Assembly: GCA_002730235.1 (NCBI GenBank)
Contig: PBZS01000022.1
Location: 2,316 to 45,491, forward strand
Direction: 5' to 3'
Source of the DNA: Gammaproteobacteria bacterium
GTDB taxonomy: Bacteria > Pseudomonadota > Gammaproteobacteria > Pseudomonadales > Litorivicinaceae
DNA: 43,176 nt
Positions 16,812-25,799 of the stretch are shown here, piece by piece; the first letter of the stretch is position 1; every line of letters begins with the position of its first letter. The position numbers and the translations under genes were made by a program. The notes below the pieces were generated by a model. That model was not told where the DNA came from, made no database searches, and was given only the letters and a program-made list of their open reading frames with translations.

Positions 16812-16952
16812 TCTTACTCTCCTTTAGATTTATAGTTATAAGCCATCAACTAGTTTGATGATATAAGCACCGTACACTCCATGGATTATTACAGTCCAGC
16901 AATCGGCTATCTGATTTTGTTATTGGCTCGATATAGCCTGTGTATGGAGTAA
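16812..16952. other. spacer with nested inverted repeats upstream of tctC
   Basis: 141 bp between the MFS stop and the tctC start. It contains nested short inverted repeats, an outer ACTCCAT/ATGGAGT (16875-16881 and 16943-16949) and an inner GGCTAT/ATAGCC. They could form a branched RNA structure or mark a promoter region for tctC. The SD of tctC lies at its left end. Evidence for function is weak. Confidence 0.3.
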
Positions 16953-18110
16953 CTACAGACGATCCTTGGCCATCCATAGGGTAACGAGCATCAGGACCAA
17001 GAGCACCGTTCCGACGATCAGGAATGTCCACTGAATAGTGACAATGCTTCCAATTAAACCAGCAAACAAAGGAATCAGAAATGTCGCGCAACGATTCAAA
17101 CTGGTCCGCAAACCAACAATTAAGCCCTGAATATCCTTTGATATCTTAGCGCCAAGGACCGAGAACATTGCGGGCTGAGTAACCCCTACAGCTAGTCCCA
17201 TGGTTATGTTCAAAACGGCAAGGACCGCGTACGAATCTGTTAGTGACATCGCAGATACAGCAATTAAGGCTAGCACGATAAATACACCGAGGACCTTTTC
17301 AGAGCTCCAACTCTTGGAAAGTATGGTGTGAAGGAACGCAGAGCAAGCAGAGGATATTGCACTTACACCGATCAAGACGCCGATTTGGGTTGCGCTAAAC
17401 TCGAGCTCCGCGAGATACACCGGCACAAAGCTGGTCTGCAACGAAACTGCTCCCAGCCGGATAGAAGAGCAAGCAACAATGTAGACTACGATTGGATCTC
17501 TGAGGAGCTGGACGGCCTGCCTATAATCACCCTTCATCGCCTGTCGTTTGGATGCGGCTCTTTCACTGCCACTGACTTCCTGAGATAACTGTAATGCAAG
17601 GACACTCATTACAGCACACCAAAGAGCGGTCGCTACAAAGGTCGAATCCGCCCCGAAGTAATCCCAAATGAAACCGATAATGAAGGGTCCAAAAAACGTT
17701 CCACCCATGCTCCAAAAGCCTAGATGACTTGTAACAATTGGATCGCCACGATACGTCTTCCCGATACCAGTCTGAACACCGATCCAACAGAATGACTGGC
17801 AGACACCGAAAATAAGCTGCAGAAGAACTAGATGAAAAACACTCGTTGCAAACGGGTACGCTAGCGAAAGGGCCGAACAGGCCAGGGCCAGTCGGGTGAC
17901 CATAAATCGGACACCGTAACGATCGACCATTGCACCACCAGGGATCGCCAGAAGGAACGGTAGCAGTGATCGCATGGCCATAATTATTCCAATCTCAGCC
18001 GGACTGGCTCCGATCCCTAGCGCATAAAGCGGCACGATTACCGCGGTCAGAGGAACAAGACCTAGCGCCATAAAGCCCGACGCGAAGTAGAAAATTTTTT
18101 CCTTATCCAC
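16953..18110 (-). CDS. MFS transporter
   Basis: 385 aa, about twelve hydrophobic segments, the expected size for a major facilitator. The conserved loop between helices 2 and 3 reads GGAMVDRYGVRF, matching the MFS GxxaDRxGrr motif. The start is GTG at 18110 and overlaps the AbrB-family gene by 8 bp, so the two are made together. Direction and substrate are unknown; location next to TctABC suggests transport of a pathway substrate or efflux of a by-product. Confidence 0.87.
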   Translation of the reverse strand: MDKEKIFYFASGFMALGLVPLTAVIVPLYALGIGASPAEIGIIMAMRSLLPFLLAIPGGAMVDRYGVRFMVTRLALACSALSLAYPFATSVFHLVLLQLIFGVCQSFCWIGVQTGIGKTYRGDPIVTSHLGFWSMGGTFFGPFIIGFIWDYFGADSTFVATALWCAVMSVLALQLSQEVSGSERAASKRQAMKGDYRQAVQLLRDPIVVYIVACSSIRLGAVSLQTSFVPVYLAELEFSATQIGVLIGVSAISSACSAFLHTILSKSWSSEKVLGVFIVLALIAVSAMSLTDSYAVLAVLNITMGLAVGVTQPAMFSVLGAKISKDIQGLIVGLRTSLNRCATFLIPLFAGLIGSIVTIQWTFLIVGTVLLVLMLVTLWMAKDRL

Positions 18111-19134
18111 GGGTCTGACTCAGGCGTTTCAGGCCTGCCAATAAAAGAGGAAGTGAGAGCATAATCAACGCAATCCGAAAAATTTGGTGCGTAACAACAA
18201 ATGTCAGATCCAGCTTCAGTGCAAAAGCCAGCAGAGCAAGCTCTGTCTGCCCACCAGGCATGAACGCAAGCACGATCTGAATCCAGGGAATATTTGAGAC
18301 GGTAGCGTACACCAAGAGTGCGCAAAAGCAGAGGCAACAAAACATAATCACGACACTACAGATACCTGCTACAAAGGCCCGTCCCATGGAGCTGATCGAG
18401 ACTCCGTAAAATGCTCGCGCGATATCAATTCCGATTGCGACTTGTGCGAGTATCAGTAGCGGCGTGAAGAGCTCCAACTGGAGGACACCAAACCCTTGTA
18501 AGGCCGCTACCAGAACCATTGGTCCCAACAAGGGCGCGCTAGGAATTTTGAGAGATGCACAGATTTTCCAGCCAATAAATCCCAACACCAGATGGATCGG
18601 TATGTATTCAGCATGGTCAAAAGACGGGGTCTGCATCCGCAAGTCCTGGATACCGACATAAAGACCCAATAGGGACGCCCCTATTACAATAATGACGACA
18701 CGCATCAGATGAATAATAGTTAGAGTCTTCACATCAGCACCCACGTCACGACCAGTTGTTACCATCTCTACCATCCCACCAGGGAGTGCCGAAAACATAG
18801 CTGTGAATGCATCGAAGCGAAATATTCGCGTCAGCGCATTGAAGTTAAGTGAGGTCGCGAGAATTAGAAAAAGTGGGACGATAATCAGGGTATTCCAGTA
18901 GGAAAAGAACTCACTCGGTGTTACGGCATCAAAGCCAGTACCCACCATTGCGCCTAACACACAACGCGCCCATGGTGTCAGCGAAGTATAAGTCTGAACC
19001 CGAAGCCCAGTCATAGCGGCTGCGGATGCCGCAACCATGGAGCCAAGCAACCACGCCAGGGGTATTTGTTCGTAATAAAGACAAAACCCACCAGCAAAAC
19101 CGATAAGCCAGCTATATAACGTGAAACGAGTCAT
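18103..19134 (-). CDS. AbrB family membrane protein (putative transporter)
   Basis: 343 aa, almost entirely hydrophobic, with two similar halves as in the AbrB membrane-protein family (PF05145, once misnamed ammonia monooxygenase). Each half shows the family pattern: IPLAWLLGSMVAA and MVGTGFD in the first, IPSAPLLGPMVLVA and VAIGIDIAR in the second. FSALPGGMVEM and FMPGGQTELALLA are the repeated PGG motifs. It is the first gene of the minus-strand block and is divergent from the cupin pair. Members are often found near catabolic and TctABC genes; biochemical function is not established. Confidence 0.85.
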   Translation of the reverse strand: MTRFTLYSWLIGFAGGFCLYYEQIPLAWLLGSMVAASAAAMTGLRVQTYTSLTPWARCVLGAMVGTGFDAVTPSEFFSYWNTLIIVPLFLILATSLNFNALTRIFRFDAFTAMFSALPGGMVEMVTTGRDVGADVKTLTIIHLMRVVIIVIGASLLGLYVGIQDLRMQTPSFDHAEYIPIHLVLGFIGWKICASLKIPSAPLLGPMVLVAALQGFGVLQLELFTPLLILAQVAIGIDIARAFYGVSISSMGRAFVAGICSVVIMFCCLCFCALLVYATVSNIPWIQIVLAFMPGGQTELALLAFALKLDLTFVVTHQIFRIALIMLSLPLLLAGLKRLSQTRG

Positions 19135-19305
19135 CTGTAATATTTATTCCGAAAACGCAGAATCGTACAGGATGTTTGGGACCAGTCATGATTAAAACCG
19201 TCCTAATCCGATACGGTTTTAATCTTTCAGTCCCCAACGAGTGTTGACTAGATTATAGCTTAAGCAAAAAGTTCCCAAAAGTTCGCAAGAAATTGGAGAT
19301 ACAAG
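19135..19305. promoter_or_regulatory. divergent promoter region of AbrB and cupin operons
   Basis: 171-bp region serving two divergent operons. It carries a 12-bp perfect inverted repeat (separate entry), a TTGACT hexamer at 19244-19249 without a clear -10 at 17 bp, and the cupin SD GGAGA just before 19306. Confidence 0.6.
19190..19224. promoter_or_regulatory. 12-bp perfect inverted repeat, operator candidate
   Basis: GATTAAAACCGT at 19190-19201 and ACGGTTTTAATC at 19213-19224 are perfect reverse complements separated by 11 bp. The site is inside a divergent promoter region, so it is not a terminator of either flanking gene. The centre-to-centre distance of the half-sites is 23 bp, about two helical turns, which fits a dimeric regulator. 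No copy elsewhere in the window was noticed. Confidence 0.6.
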
Positions 19306-19860
19306 ATGACTCGATACCACGACCAAACCGACCGGATTTTCGTTCGCGGCGTTCAGGGTGCGTATAATTTGCAGCAAGAGCTGGAGCGACTGAGATCGCA
19401 ACCACGTGTACGAAAGGCAAAGGACCTTAAGATGGTTGATGGTCCCCAAGCTTACTCTAGGCACTACGTCGAGCCCAAAGACGGAATAACACAGACGTTC
19501 CACTTACACCTAGAGGAATACAGCCCGGGTGGAAAATCACAGAAACACGGACACGTGAACGAGGCTGCTTTTTATATCCTTGATGGCCAGGGCTACGAAA
19601 TCCACGACAACATTCGGTATGACTGGAGCGCGGGGGATATCGCGATCGTCCACAACAACTGTGTCCACCAGCACTTCAACGCTAGTGAGACGGAACCGGC
19701 TAGGGCTCTGGTGATAAAAACCAAACCGATGTACTTGTTCCTTAATATGCTTTTCCAGCAGACAGTAGAGGCGCGGCTTAAGGATCCGGCACCAGGACAA
19801 GAAGGATTTGAGCCCCGCGAAGAAGAGATCGACTATAACCACCTAGAAGGAGGTTACTAA
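19306..19860 (+). CDS. single-domain cupin protein
   Basis: 184 aa with one complete cupin. Motif 1 is KHGHVNE (His81, His83, Glu86) and motif 2 ends in HQHFN (His121), so all four metal ligands are in place. N-terminal about 60 residues are helical and polar. SD GGAGA precedes the ATG. It is followed 2 bp later by a second cupin gene whose perfect SD lies inside its last codons. The pair shares HQHFN with the C-terminal domain of the two-domain cupin at 31314-32507, suggesting that the two proteins together correspond to one bicupin. A ring- or C-C-cleaving dioxygenase is plausible; substrate unknown. Confidence 0.85.
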   Translation: MTRYHDQTDRIFVRGVQGAYNLQQELERLRSQPRVRKAKDLKMVDGPQAYSRHYVEPKDGITQTFHLHLEEYSPGGKSQKHGHVNEAAFYILDGQGYEIHDNIRYDWSAGDIAIVHNNCVHQHFNASETEPARALVIKTKPMYLFLNMLFQQTVEARLKDPAPGQEGFEPREEEIDYNHLEGGY

Positions 19861-19862
19861 TA

Positions 19863-20471
19863 ATGGCATGGCAAGAATCCAATTTCTGGCTGGATGGCTC
19901 AGAAAATATGTTGAGATATCATGAAGTGCTTCATGAAGCCCTAACTGCTGACGAAAGGAATGCAAAACGAAAAAAAGTCGTTCATCCGAGCGACATGCCG
20001 TGGGAGTTGTCACCACAAGGGATTTTGAAGCACCTGATCAACGAGCAAATGAATACAAGAATGGAAACGGTGGACGCCTATATGCAGATAATTCCTCCAG
20101 GAAGCCGCTCCGGTAAGCACAGACACCTCGCCGAAGAGTGCCTCTATGTTCTTGAGGGTTTCGGCTACGACCTCCACCAGGATTGTGATGTGGAAATAAC
20201 AGATACCTATCACTGGAGGGCGCAAGATGAGGTCAAAAAATTTGAGTGGGAGGCTGGGGACGTTGTCTATATTCCGCCAAACACCATTCATCAGCATTTT
20301 AATGGCGATCCTGACCGTCCTGCGCGCCTAATCTCCGCAACCAATCGTGTCTACTCGATGTGTGGTCTTAATGATCTTGAGCAACTCGAGAATGCACCGG
20401 AATATGTGGCGGATACCAACATCAATGCGGACTGGGTAAGAAAACTGATCGTGGAGAACGTTAAGGCCTAA
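19863..20471 (+). CDS. single-domain cupin protein, partner of the preceding one
   Basis: 202 aa with a complete metal site: KHRHLAE (His86, His88, Glu91) and VVYIPPNTIHQHFN (His143). An insertion of about 15 residues lies between the two motifs compared with its neighbour. The SD AAGGAGG is the strongest in this operon. It starts 2 bp after the previous cupin and its stop overlaps the following DMT permease start by one base. Tight coupling with a related but different cupin suggests a heteromeric enzyme. Confidence 0.87.
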   Translation: MAWQESNFWLDGSENMLRYHEVLHEALTADERNAKRKKVVHPSDMPWELSPQGILKHLINEQMNTRMETVDAYMQIIPPGSRSGKHRHLAEECLYVLEGFGYDLHQDCDVEITDTYHWRAQDEVKKFEWEAGDVVYIPPNTIHQHFNGDPDRPARLISATNRVYSMCGLNDLEQLENAPEYVADTNINADWVRKLIVENVKA

Positions 20472-21409
20472 TGATAATACTAGGCTCGTTGCTGTCGTTT
20501 CTGAGCGCGGCATTTTTTGGATTCAACGCGGTTATGATGCGGCGGGGAGTGCTGACAGGCTCGGCACTCCAAGGCCTCAGTTTTACTCTCCCCCTCGGCG
20601 CACTGTTCTTTGGAATCGCGTCCCTCGCTCTGCTCACGCCTGAAGATGTCGAGACACTAGACTGGACGGGGGCCTGGTATTTCATCGGCGCGGGGATCGT
20701 GCACTTCTTAATCGGTCGATATACCAACTACAAGTGCACCAAGGCGGTCGGGGCCAACATAGGTGGGCCGATCCAACAGTTCACAGTCGTTGTATCGGTG
20801 GTGCTTGCTATTTGGGTACTCGGAGAGTCTATTAACTGGTTAGGGTGGATAGGTATCATTCTGTTGACTGTGGGCCCGCTGGCGGTGGCGAAGGAAAAGA
20901 AAAAGAGTAAGGTCGAGAAGCTTGAGTTTGAGTTCAAACTCCTTGAAGGATACGCCTACGGGATAACCAGCTCCATCTGCTATGGGGCAAGCCCGGTTCT
21001 GATCGCACTGGCCCTTGAGGTCAGCACCTGGCAACTGGCGCTTTACGGAGCATTTCTGGGCCACGTAGCCGCGTCACTAGTGCTTCTTGTGATTGTCCTC
21101 GCGTTCGGATTGACAGGCGAAATCAAGGCAACCGACAAGAAAAATATCCCGTTTTTCATGCTCTCGGCCGTGTTCGTATTTTTATCGCAGGGGCTCCGGT
21201 ACGTCGCACTCTCGCTTGCACCGGTCTACATCGTTTCTCCAATGCAGAGAACGTCGACCATTTTTAGGGTCATCTTCAGTAAGATATTCAATCCAACAAC
21301 CGAGCTATTTGGTGTTTGGATCTGGATTGGTATCGGCGTCTCACTATTAGGTGCCGTACTATTAACAGTCCCGGGAGATGTCGTAGCGACGCTCCTCGGC
21401 CAACAGTGA
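20471..21409 (+). CDS. DMT superfamily (EamA) permease
   Basis: 312 aa with about ten hydrophobic helices in two EamA repeats, joined by a charged cytosolic linker (KEKKKSKVEK) near residue 140. The start codon shares one base with the stop of the second cupin (TAATG). It is the third gene of the cupin operon and probably moves the cupin substrate or product across the inner membrane. Direction is unknown; most characterised EamA proteins export small metabolites. Confidence 0.88.
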   Translation: MIILGSLLSFLSAAFFGFNAVMMRRGVLTGSALQGLSFTLPLGALFFGIASLALLTPEDVETLDWTGAWYFIGAGIVHFLIGRYTNYKCTKAVGANIGGPIQQFTVVVSVVLAIWVLGESINWLGWIGIILLTVGPLAVAKEKKKSKVEKLEFEFKLLEGYAYGITSSICYGASPVLIALALEVSTWQLALYGAFLGHVAASLVLLVIVLAFGLTGEIKATDKKNIPFFMLSAVFVFLSQGLRYVALSLAPVYIVSPMQRTSTIFRVIFSKIFNPTTELFGVWIWIGIGVSLLGAVLLTVPGDVVATLLGQQ

Positions 21410-21456
21410 TATTTCAAAAGAATCCGTAATTTCAATACACCGTAAAGATCGCTCAA

Positions 21457-22662
21457 TTATACAGGGACCAGAGTAGGGAAGGTTTTAGGAAGCATTGAGG
21501 CGGCAATAAAAATTGCCAAAGCGCATGCCGCAAGAATGTAAAAAAGAATATTGAAACCATAGTCTTGGTGCACTAGTGATATTAATGGAACAACCACAGC
21601 CCAGACCGCGAAGCTTATGACAAAACGAACCCCATAAATTGACGCCCTAAATTCAGACTTCGCCATTTTTCCAATCATATAGTCATTAATTGGTATCTGC
21701 CCAAACGCACCGAGCATGAACAAAGTAGCGACCAACAAGGCCATCCAGCCAAATTGGTCCACGAACATGGTGAAAAATATCAATTGCATTAAAGAGACAG
21801 CTAGATAGACCTTCTTCGGCCCGACCCTATCCAGCATTTGCCCGACTACTAGTTGCGCAAATGAAGCAACAGCGAACACAAAAAGCGCCATGAATCCAAT
21901 CGCTGACGCTGAATCAGAGACCGTCCCAAGACGCTCAACAAAGACTTTAGGGAGGGCGAAAGTAGTACTCTGAAAAATAATTGCAGAGACAGCTGTAGTG
22001 AAAAAAATAATAAGCGAGACCCTAATCATGAGATGCCTCAGTTGTCGGTCATTGTCGCCCGTAAAACTCGCCACTGGCGTTACCAAAACGTTATCACTTT
22101 TCAGTTTGACTAAAATGTTTTCTCTATAATCTCTAAAGTAAAAGAGGCCGATGCCTATCGAGATCAGTCCGGGCAACCAGAACGCAGCCCGCCACCCCAC
22201 GTGATCGATCATCAGACCGGTAACAAATGCCGCGAAGCCGACCCCCATATTTCCCCACACACCGTTGACAGCGATATCTGTGCCCATTTTTGGGCCACCC
22301 TTAGCTATAAGGGCTAATCCAACCGGGTGGTATATCGAGGCAAATGTTCCAAGAATGAACAACCAGAATGCGATACCTAGTGGCGACTGCGCAGATGACG
22401 CTCCAATGCTTGCTAGACCGATACCAATAAAAAATATACAGATCATACCCTCACGGCTCCATCGGTCAGCCAACCAGCCTGATGGTAACGAGAATAATCC
22501 AAAAGCTATAAAGCCGGCTGTGGAATAAAGTATCAGTTGACCATAGGGCATTTGCCAGTCTTGGATCAGAACGAGCGCTGCCGCGGTAGCGAAGATTAAT
22601 AAAAAGAAGTGGTCTAGGAAATGACCAAGATTTAAATAAAAAAAGTGTTTTCTGTCTTCCAA
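21457..22662 (-). CDS. MFS transporter
   Basis: 401 aa, about twelve membrane segments. The start is a TTG at 22662; the reading frame after it begins with a charged stretch and then LGHFLDHFF, resembling the opening of fosmidomycin-resistance-type MFS exporters. The loop after helix 2 reads GWLADRWSREG, matching the MFS DRxGR signature. It follows the ABC importer genes on the same strand after a 139-bp gap and converges with the DMT permease. Substrate unknown. Confidence 0.83.
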   Translation of the reverse strand: MEDRKHFFYLNLGHFLDHFFLLIFATAAALVLIQDWQMPYGQLILYSTAGFIAFGLFSLPSGWLADRWSREGMICIFFIGIGLASIGASSAQSPLGIAFWLFILGTFASIYHPVGLALIAKGGPKMGTDIAVNGVWGNMGVGFAAFVTGLMIDHVGWRAAFWLPGLISIGIGLFYFRDYRENILVKLKSDNVLVTPVASFTGDNDRQLRHLMIRVSLIIFFTTAVSAIIFQSTTFALPKVFVERLGTVSDSASAIGFMALFVFAVASFAQLVVGQMLDRVGPKKVYLAVSLMQLIFFTMFVDQFGWMALLVATLFMLGAFGQIPINDYMIGKMAKSEFRASIYGVRFVISFAVWAVVVPLISLVHQDYGFNILFYILAACALAIFIAASMLPKTFPTLVPV

Positions 22663-22801
22663 CTCAGGCTCTTCTTATTCACCAATATCAAATCTAAGAT
22701 CGCAGATAATACTATCCCGGTCGCAAACGTACAGCTAAGAAAAATCACCCAACATACTCTAACTCAGATTTTTACTGTTACGAATCGTGTACGGACAAAG
22801 C

Positions 22802-23884
22802 TCACAGAATAGCTGATCCTGCATCATCAAATATCTTCAGTGATTTCGAACGAATTTCTACGTAAACAATGTCCTCGTAGTTAAAAGGAATCTCATCATT
22901 ATGTCGGATGGTAAGTACTTCGTCCGCTACCCGCACCTGATAATACCAATCAGCGCCTGTCGGCAACACGGTCAAGACCCGCCCCTCGACCATTCCCGGT
23001 CCGCAAGTCCTGCTCAAACCCAATTCTTCAGCCCTTAAACCTAGGCTCACACGCGGGCCGACATCCTTTTTCGCAGATTTAGGCAATTGAATCATCACAT
23101 CGCCCCAGCTCAACGAGTCCTGATCCAAGGTAGCATCGACAAAATTAATCCGCGGACTACCTAAGAAATCAGCGGCAAATCTATTAGCGGGCCGCTCGTA
23201 GATCTCCAGAGGAGCCGAGAATTGCTGAAGCACGCCAGACTTAAGAAGAGCGATATGTGACGACATCGTCAGCGCCTCCAGCTGATCATGTGTGACGTAA
23301 ATTATGGTCGCCCCTGTCTCACGATGCAGTCGCTTGAGTTCTGCCCGCATCTCCATTCGTAGCGTCGCATCAAGATTCGACAATGGCTCATCCAACAGAA
23401 GAACCGACGGTTCCATGATCAGAACTCGCGCGATAGCGACTCTTTGTTGTTGTCCGCCAGATAATTCGCTGGTGTAACGTTCCAGCAGGGAATCAAGCCT
23501 TAAAGCAGAAGCTATCTCATCAAGCCTCTTATTAATCTCTTTCTTCCCTACAGAATTAATTTCTAATCCAAACGTAATATTTTCGGCAACCGTAAAATGT
23601 GGCCACAGAGCGTAGCTCTGGAAGACTAAGCCCAGATCCCTTTTAGCAGGGGCAACAAAGGCACCAGTCTTCCCAGAAAACACTACTGAATCGCCTATGA
23701 TGATCTCGCCTGAGGTTGGCTGCTCCAAACCAGCAATCATTCGCAAGGTAGTCGTCTTCCCACAACCGGAAGGGCCCAATAAAGTCGTAAACGAACCGTC
23801 TGGGATCACAAGCGATAGATCTTCGACAGCATGCGTCTGTTTGGTAAACGATTTCGAAACTTTATCGAGCACTATATCTGGCAT
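22802..23884 (-). CDS. ABC importer ATP-binding protein (PotA/FbpC type)
   Basis: 360 aa. Walker A GPSGCGKTT at 37-45, Q-loop in VFQSYALWPH, signature LSGGQQQRVAIAR near 135, Walker B LLLDEPLSNLD, and a C-terminal TOBE-like domain from about 280. This is the architecture of ATPases serving polyamine, ferric iron and phosphonate importers. The ATG directly abuts the permease stop (TAA then ATG), with its SD GGGAGG inside the permease gene. It energises the permease encoded just upstream. Confidence 0.93.
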   Translation of the reverse strand: MPDIVLDKVSKSFTKQTHAVEDLSLVIPDGSFTTLLGPSGCGKTTTLRMIAGLEQPTSGEIIIGDSVVFSGKTGAFVAPAKRDLGLVFQSYALWPHFTVAENITFGLEINSVGKKEINKRLDEIASALRLDSLLERYTSELSGGQQQRVAIARVLIMEPSVLLLDEPLSNLDATLRMEMRAELKRLHRETGATIIYVTHDQLEALTMSSHIALLKSGVLQQFSAPLEIYERPANRFAADFLGSPRINFVDATLDQDSLSWGDVMIQLPKSAKKDVGPRVSLGLRAEELGLSRTCGPGMVEGRVLTVLPTGADWYYQVRVADEVLTIRHNDEIPFNYEDIVYVEIRSKSLKIFDDAGSAIL

Positions 23885-25681
23885 TTATCCTCCCAAACCT
23901 TTCGCTAAGCTGGTTCCCATCACGCGGCGGCTTAACACAGTGCAGCCCACCACGACCACGGTCAATATAAAGACAATCCCGTTTGTATACGGGTACCAAC
24001 CACGATCGGTGAACAATAAAGAGATCGTTGTGGCCAACTGGGTGGTCGGGGTAACCAGTAATATCACAAGTGACAGCTCCCTCGTGACTGATATAAATGG
24101 CAACAGCATCCCCGCGAAATAAGTCGACTTCTGGATCGGCACAATGATTTTCCGCATCCGTGTCCACCAACCCGCTCCAGCCATCAGGGCGGCTTCCTCG
24201 AGCTCCCCTCCGATCTGCCTCATCGCGCTGATACCAGCCTTAACGGCATAAGGTAGGGCACTGATCGAGCAAACAATCACCAACAATAAGAATGATCCAT
24301 GCAGGGACGGAATTGGTCCCCTCGGTACAGCAAACATCGCCAGAAGAGTAGCCCCCAGAGCAATCGATGGGATCAGATAGGGCAGGAACGATATCTGATC
24401 CAGACACTTTGATATGAACGTACCCCGTCGCTTAACGATCGCGTATCCGACCAAGATCCCCATCAAACAAGTAACGACAGCGACAACAAAGGCAAGACTG
24501 AAGGTGTTTTTAAGTGCAGAAAGTATTTGCGGGTTTTTAAGTATCCCGGCTTCTCCGGTGCCCAATCCGATCGAGTAACTCGCCTCCCCGATCCAGTAAT
24601 GGAGTGTTAAATTTTCCCACGAGTACACCCCGGGTATCAGCATCACGGTATCTATCGCAAGCGCTACTAGCGGCACGACGATCACTGAGAACAGGAAAAA
24701 TAAAATGAATCCAGCCAACGCCCAGCGCCACCTTCCGAGCTCGATCAGTCCCAGCCTTGCGCCCTTTCCCGCAACAGTCACAAAACTCTTCCTAGCCCCT
24801 ACCATCCTGTGATCCATGTAGAGGACAAGCATGCCTATAACTATCATCACTAACGCAGCCAAATACCCGAGCCCGGGTCGCTGACCAATGAGGTTTCCAT
24901 AAAGTGATGTAGACAATACAAATTCCCGGACCGGTCCGCCCAAGAATGCCGGCGTACCGAACGTTCCGAGCCCCCGAGCGAATGAAAGTAAGAACGCCGC
25001 CATGATCGATGGCACAATTAACGGAATCGTAATCCTTCGAATAATCGCTAGACGTCCCGCACCGACCAAACTGGCGGACTCCTCAAGTTGCGCATCAATG
25101 TTCCGTAACGCGCCGCCAATCAGCAAAAAGGCAAACGGGAAATAATGAAGAGCTAGCGTGATAGTTATTGGAAACAGGCCATAGGCGAACCAGTCCGGTG
25201 GTTCAAATCCAGTAAGCGCGGAAACAATACCCTTTTCGCCACCAATCCGATCGTTTTTAAACAGGGAAATCCAGGCCAGAGCCAAGGTCCAAGAAGGCAA
25301 AATATAAGGAACAACGGCCCAATTAGAAATCGTCTCTTTCAAGGGCATATCGGTGCGGACCACCAACCATGCCATTGCGCCACCGATAAGTAACGCCAAA
25401 AATGAGAGACCAAAAGAAATAATCAGAGTGTTCACTAACGGTCTATAAAAAAAGGTGTAAGCACTCTCACTGATGAAAAATCGATACCAATGAGCCAACG
25501 TGAAATCGTTGACCTTCGAGCCCGGAATTTGAAAGCGTTCGAGAGGATGGACAATAAAAGTTTCTTTGACCATCATGAACAAGGGCACAACGACCAAGTA
25601 CGCCAAAAGGACGATAAAGCAAACCGAGAGAACCCTCTCGGGTGTTACGTAGAACCGCCAGCGATTAAGCGTTAAGGACAT
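23885..25681 (-). CDS. ABC importer permease, two fused membrane domains (FbpB type)
   Basis: 598 aa with two tandem BPD_transp_1 domains, about residues 60-300 and 380-590, each with about six helices, as in FbpB-type ferric or phosphonate permeases. Each half carries an EAA loop for contact with the ATPase: EESASLVGAG in the first half and EEAALMAGAG in the second. The gap to the binding protein gene is 118 bp and contains a hairpin; translation is coupled to the ATPase gene downstream. Confidence 0.92.
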   Translation of the reverse strand: MSLTLNRWRFYVTPERVLSVCFIVLLAYLVVVPLFMMVKETFIVHPLERFQIPGSKVNDFTLAHWYRFFISESAYTFFYRPLVNTLIISFGLSFLALLIGGAMAWLVVRTDMPLKETISNWAVVPYILPSWTLALAWISLFKNDRIGGEKGIVSALTGFEPPDWFAYGLFPITITLALHYFPFAFLLIGGALRNIDAQLEESASLVGAGRLAIIRRITIPLIVPSIMAAFLLSFARGLGTFGTPAFLGGPVREFVLSTSLYGNLIGQRPGLGYLAALVMIVIGMLVLYMDHRMVGARKSFVTVAGKGARLGLIELGRWRWALAGFILFFLFSVIVVPLVALAIDTVMLIPGVYSWENLTLHYWIGEASYSIGLGTGEAGILKNPQILSALKNTFSLAFVVAVVTCLMGILVGYAIVKRRGTFISKCLDQISFLPYLIPSIALGATLLAMFAVPRGPIPSLHGSFLLLVIVCSISALPYAVKAGISAMRQIGGELEEAALMAGAGWWTRMRKIIVPIQKSTYFAGMLLPFISVTRELSLVILLVTPTTQLATTISLLFTDRGWYPYTNGIVFILTVVVVGCTVLSRRVMGTSLAKGLGG

Positions 25682-25715
25682 GGATATAACAACAGATTTT
25701 ATCTAAGTCGATGTC

Positions 25716-25747
25716 GGCCAGACCCAGAGCAGAGTTCTGGGCCGGCC
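25716..25747 (-). promoter_or_regulatory. stem-loop between binding-protein and permease genes
   Basis: CCCAGA at 25723-25728 pairs with TCTGGG at 25736-25741 and is extended by GGCC (25716-25719) pairing with GGCC (25744-25747) across a small internal loop. It lies about 52 bp after the binding-protein stop. No T-run follows directly, so stabilisation of the upstream mRNA end is more likely than termination. Confidence 0.5.
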
Positions 25748-25799
25748 AGACGTTGATAGCCAGATAACCTAAATAAGAAATCTGAAACCAAGCAGTATT

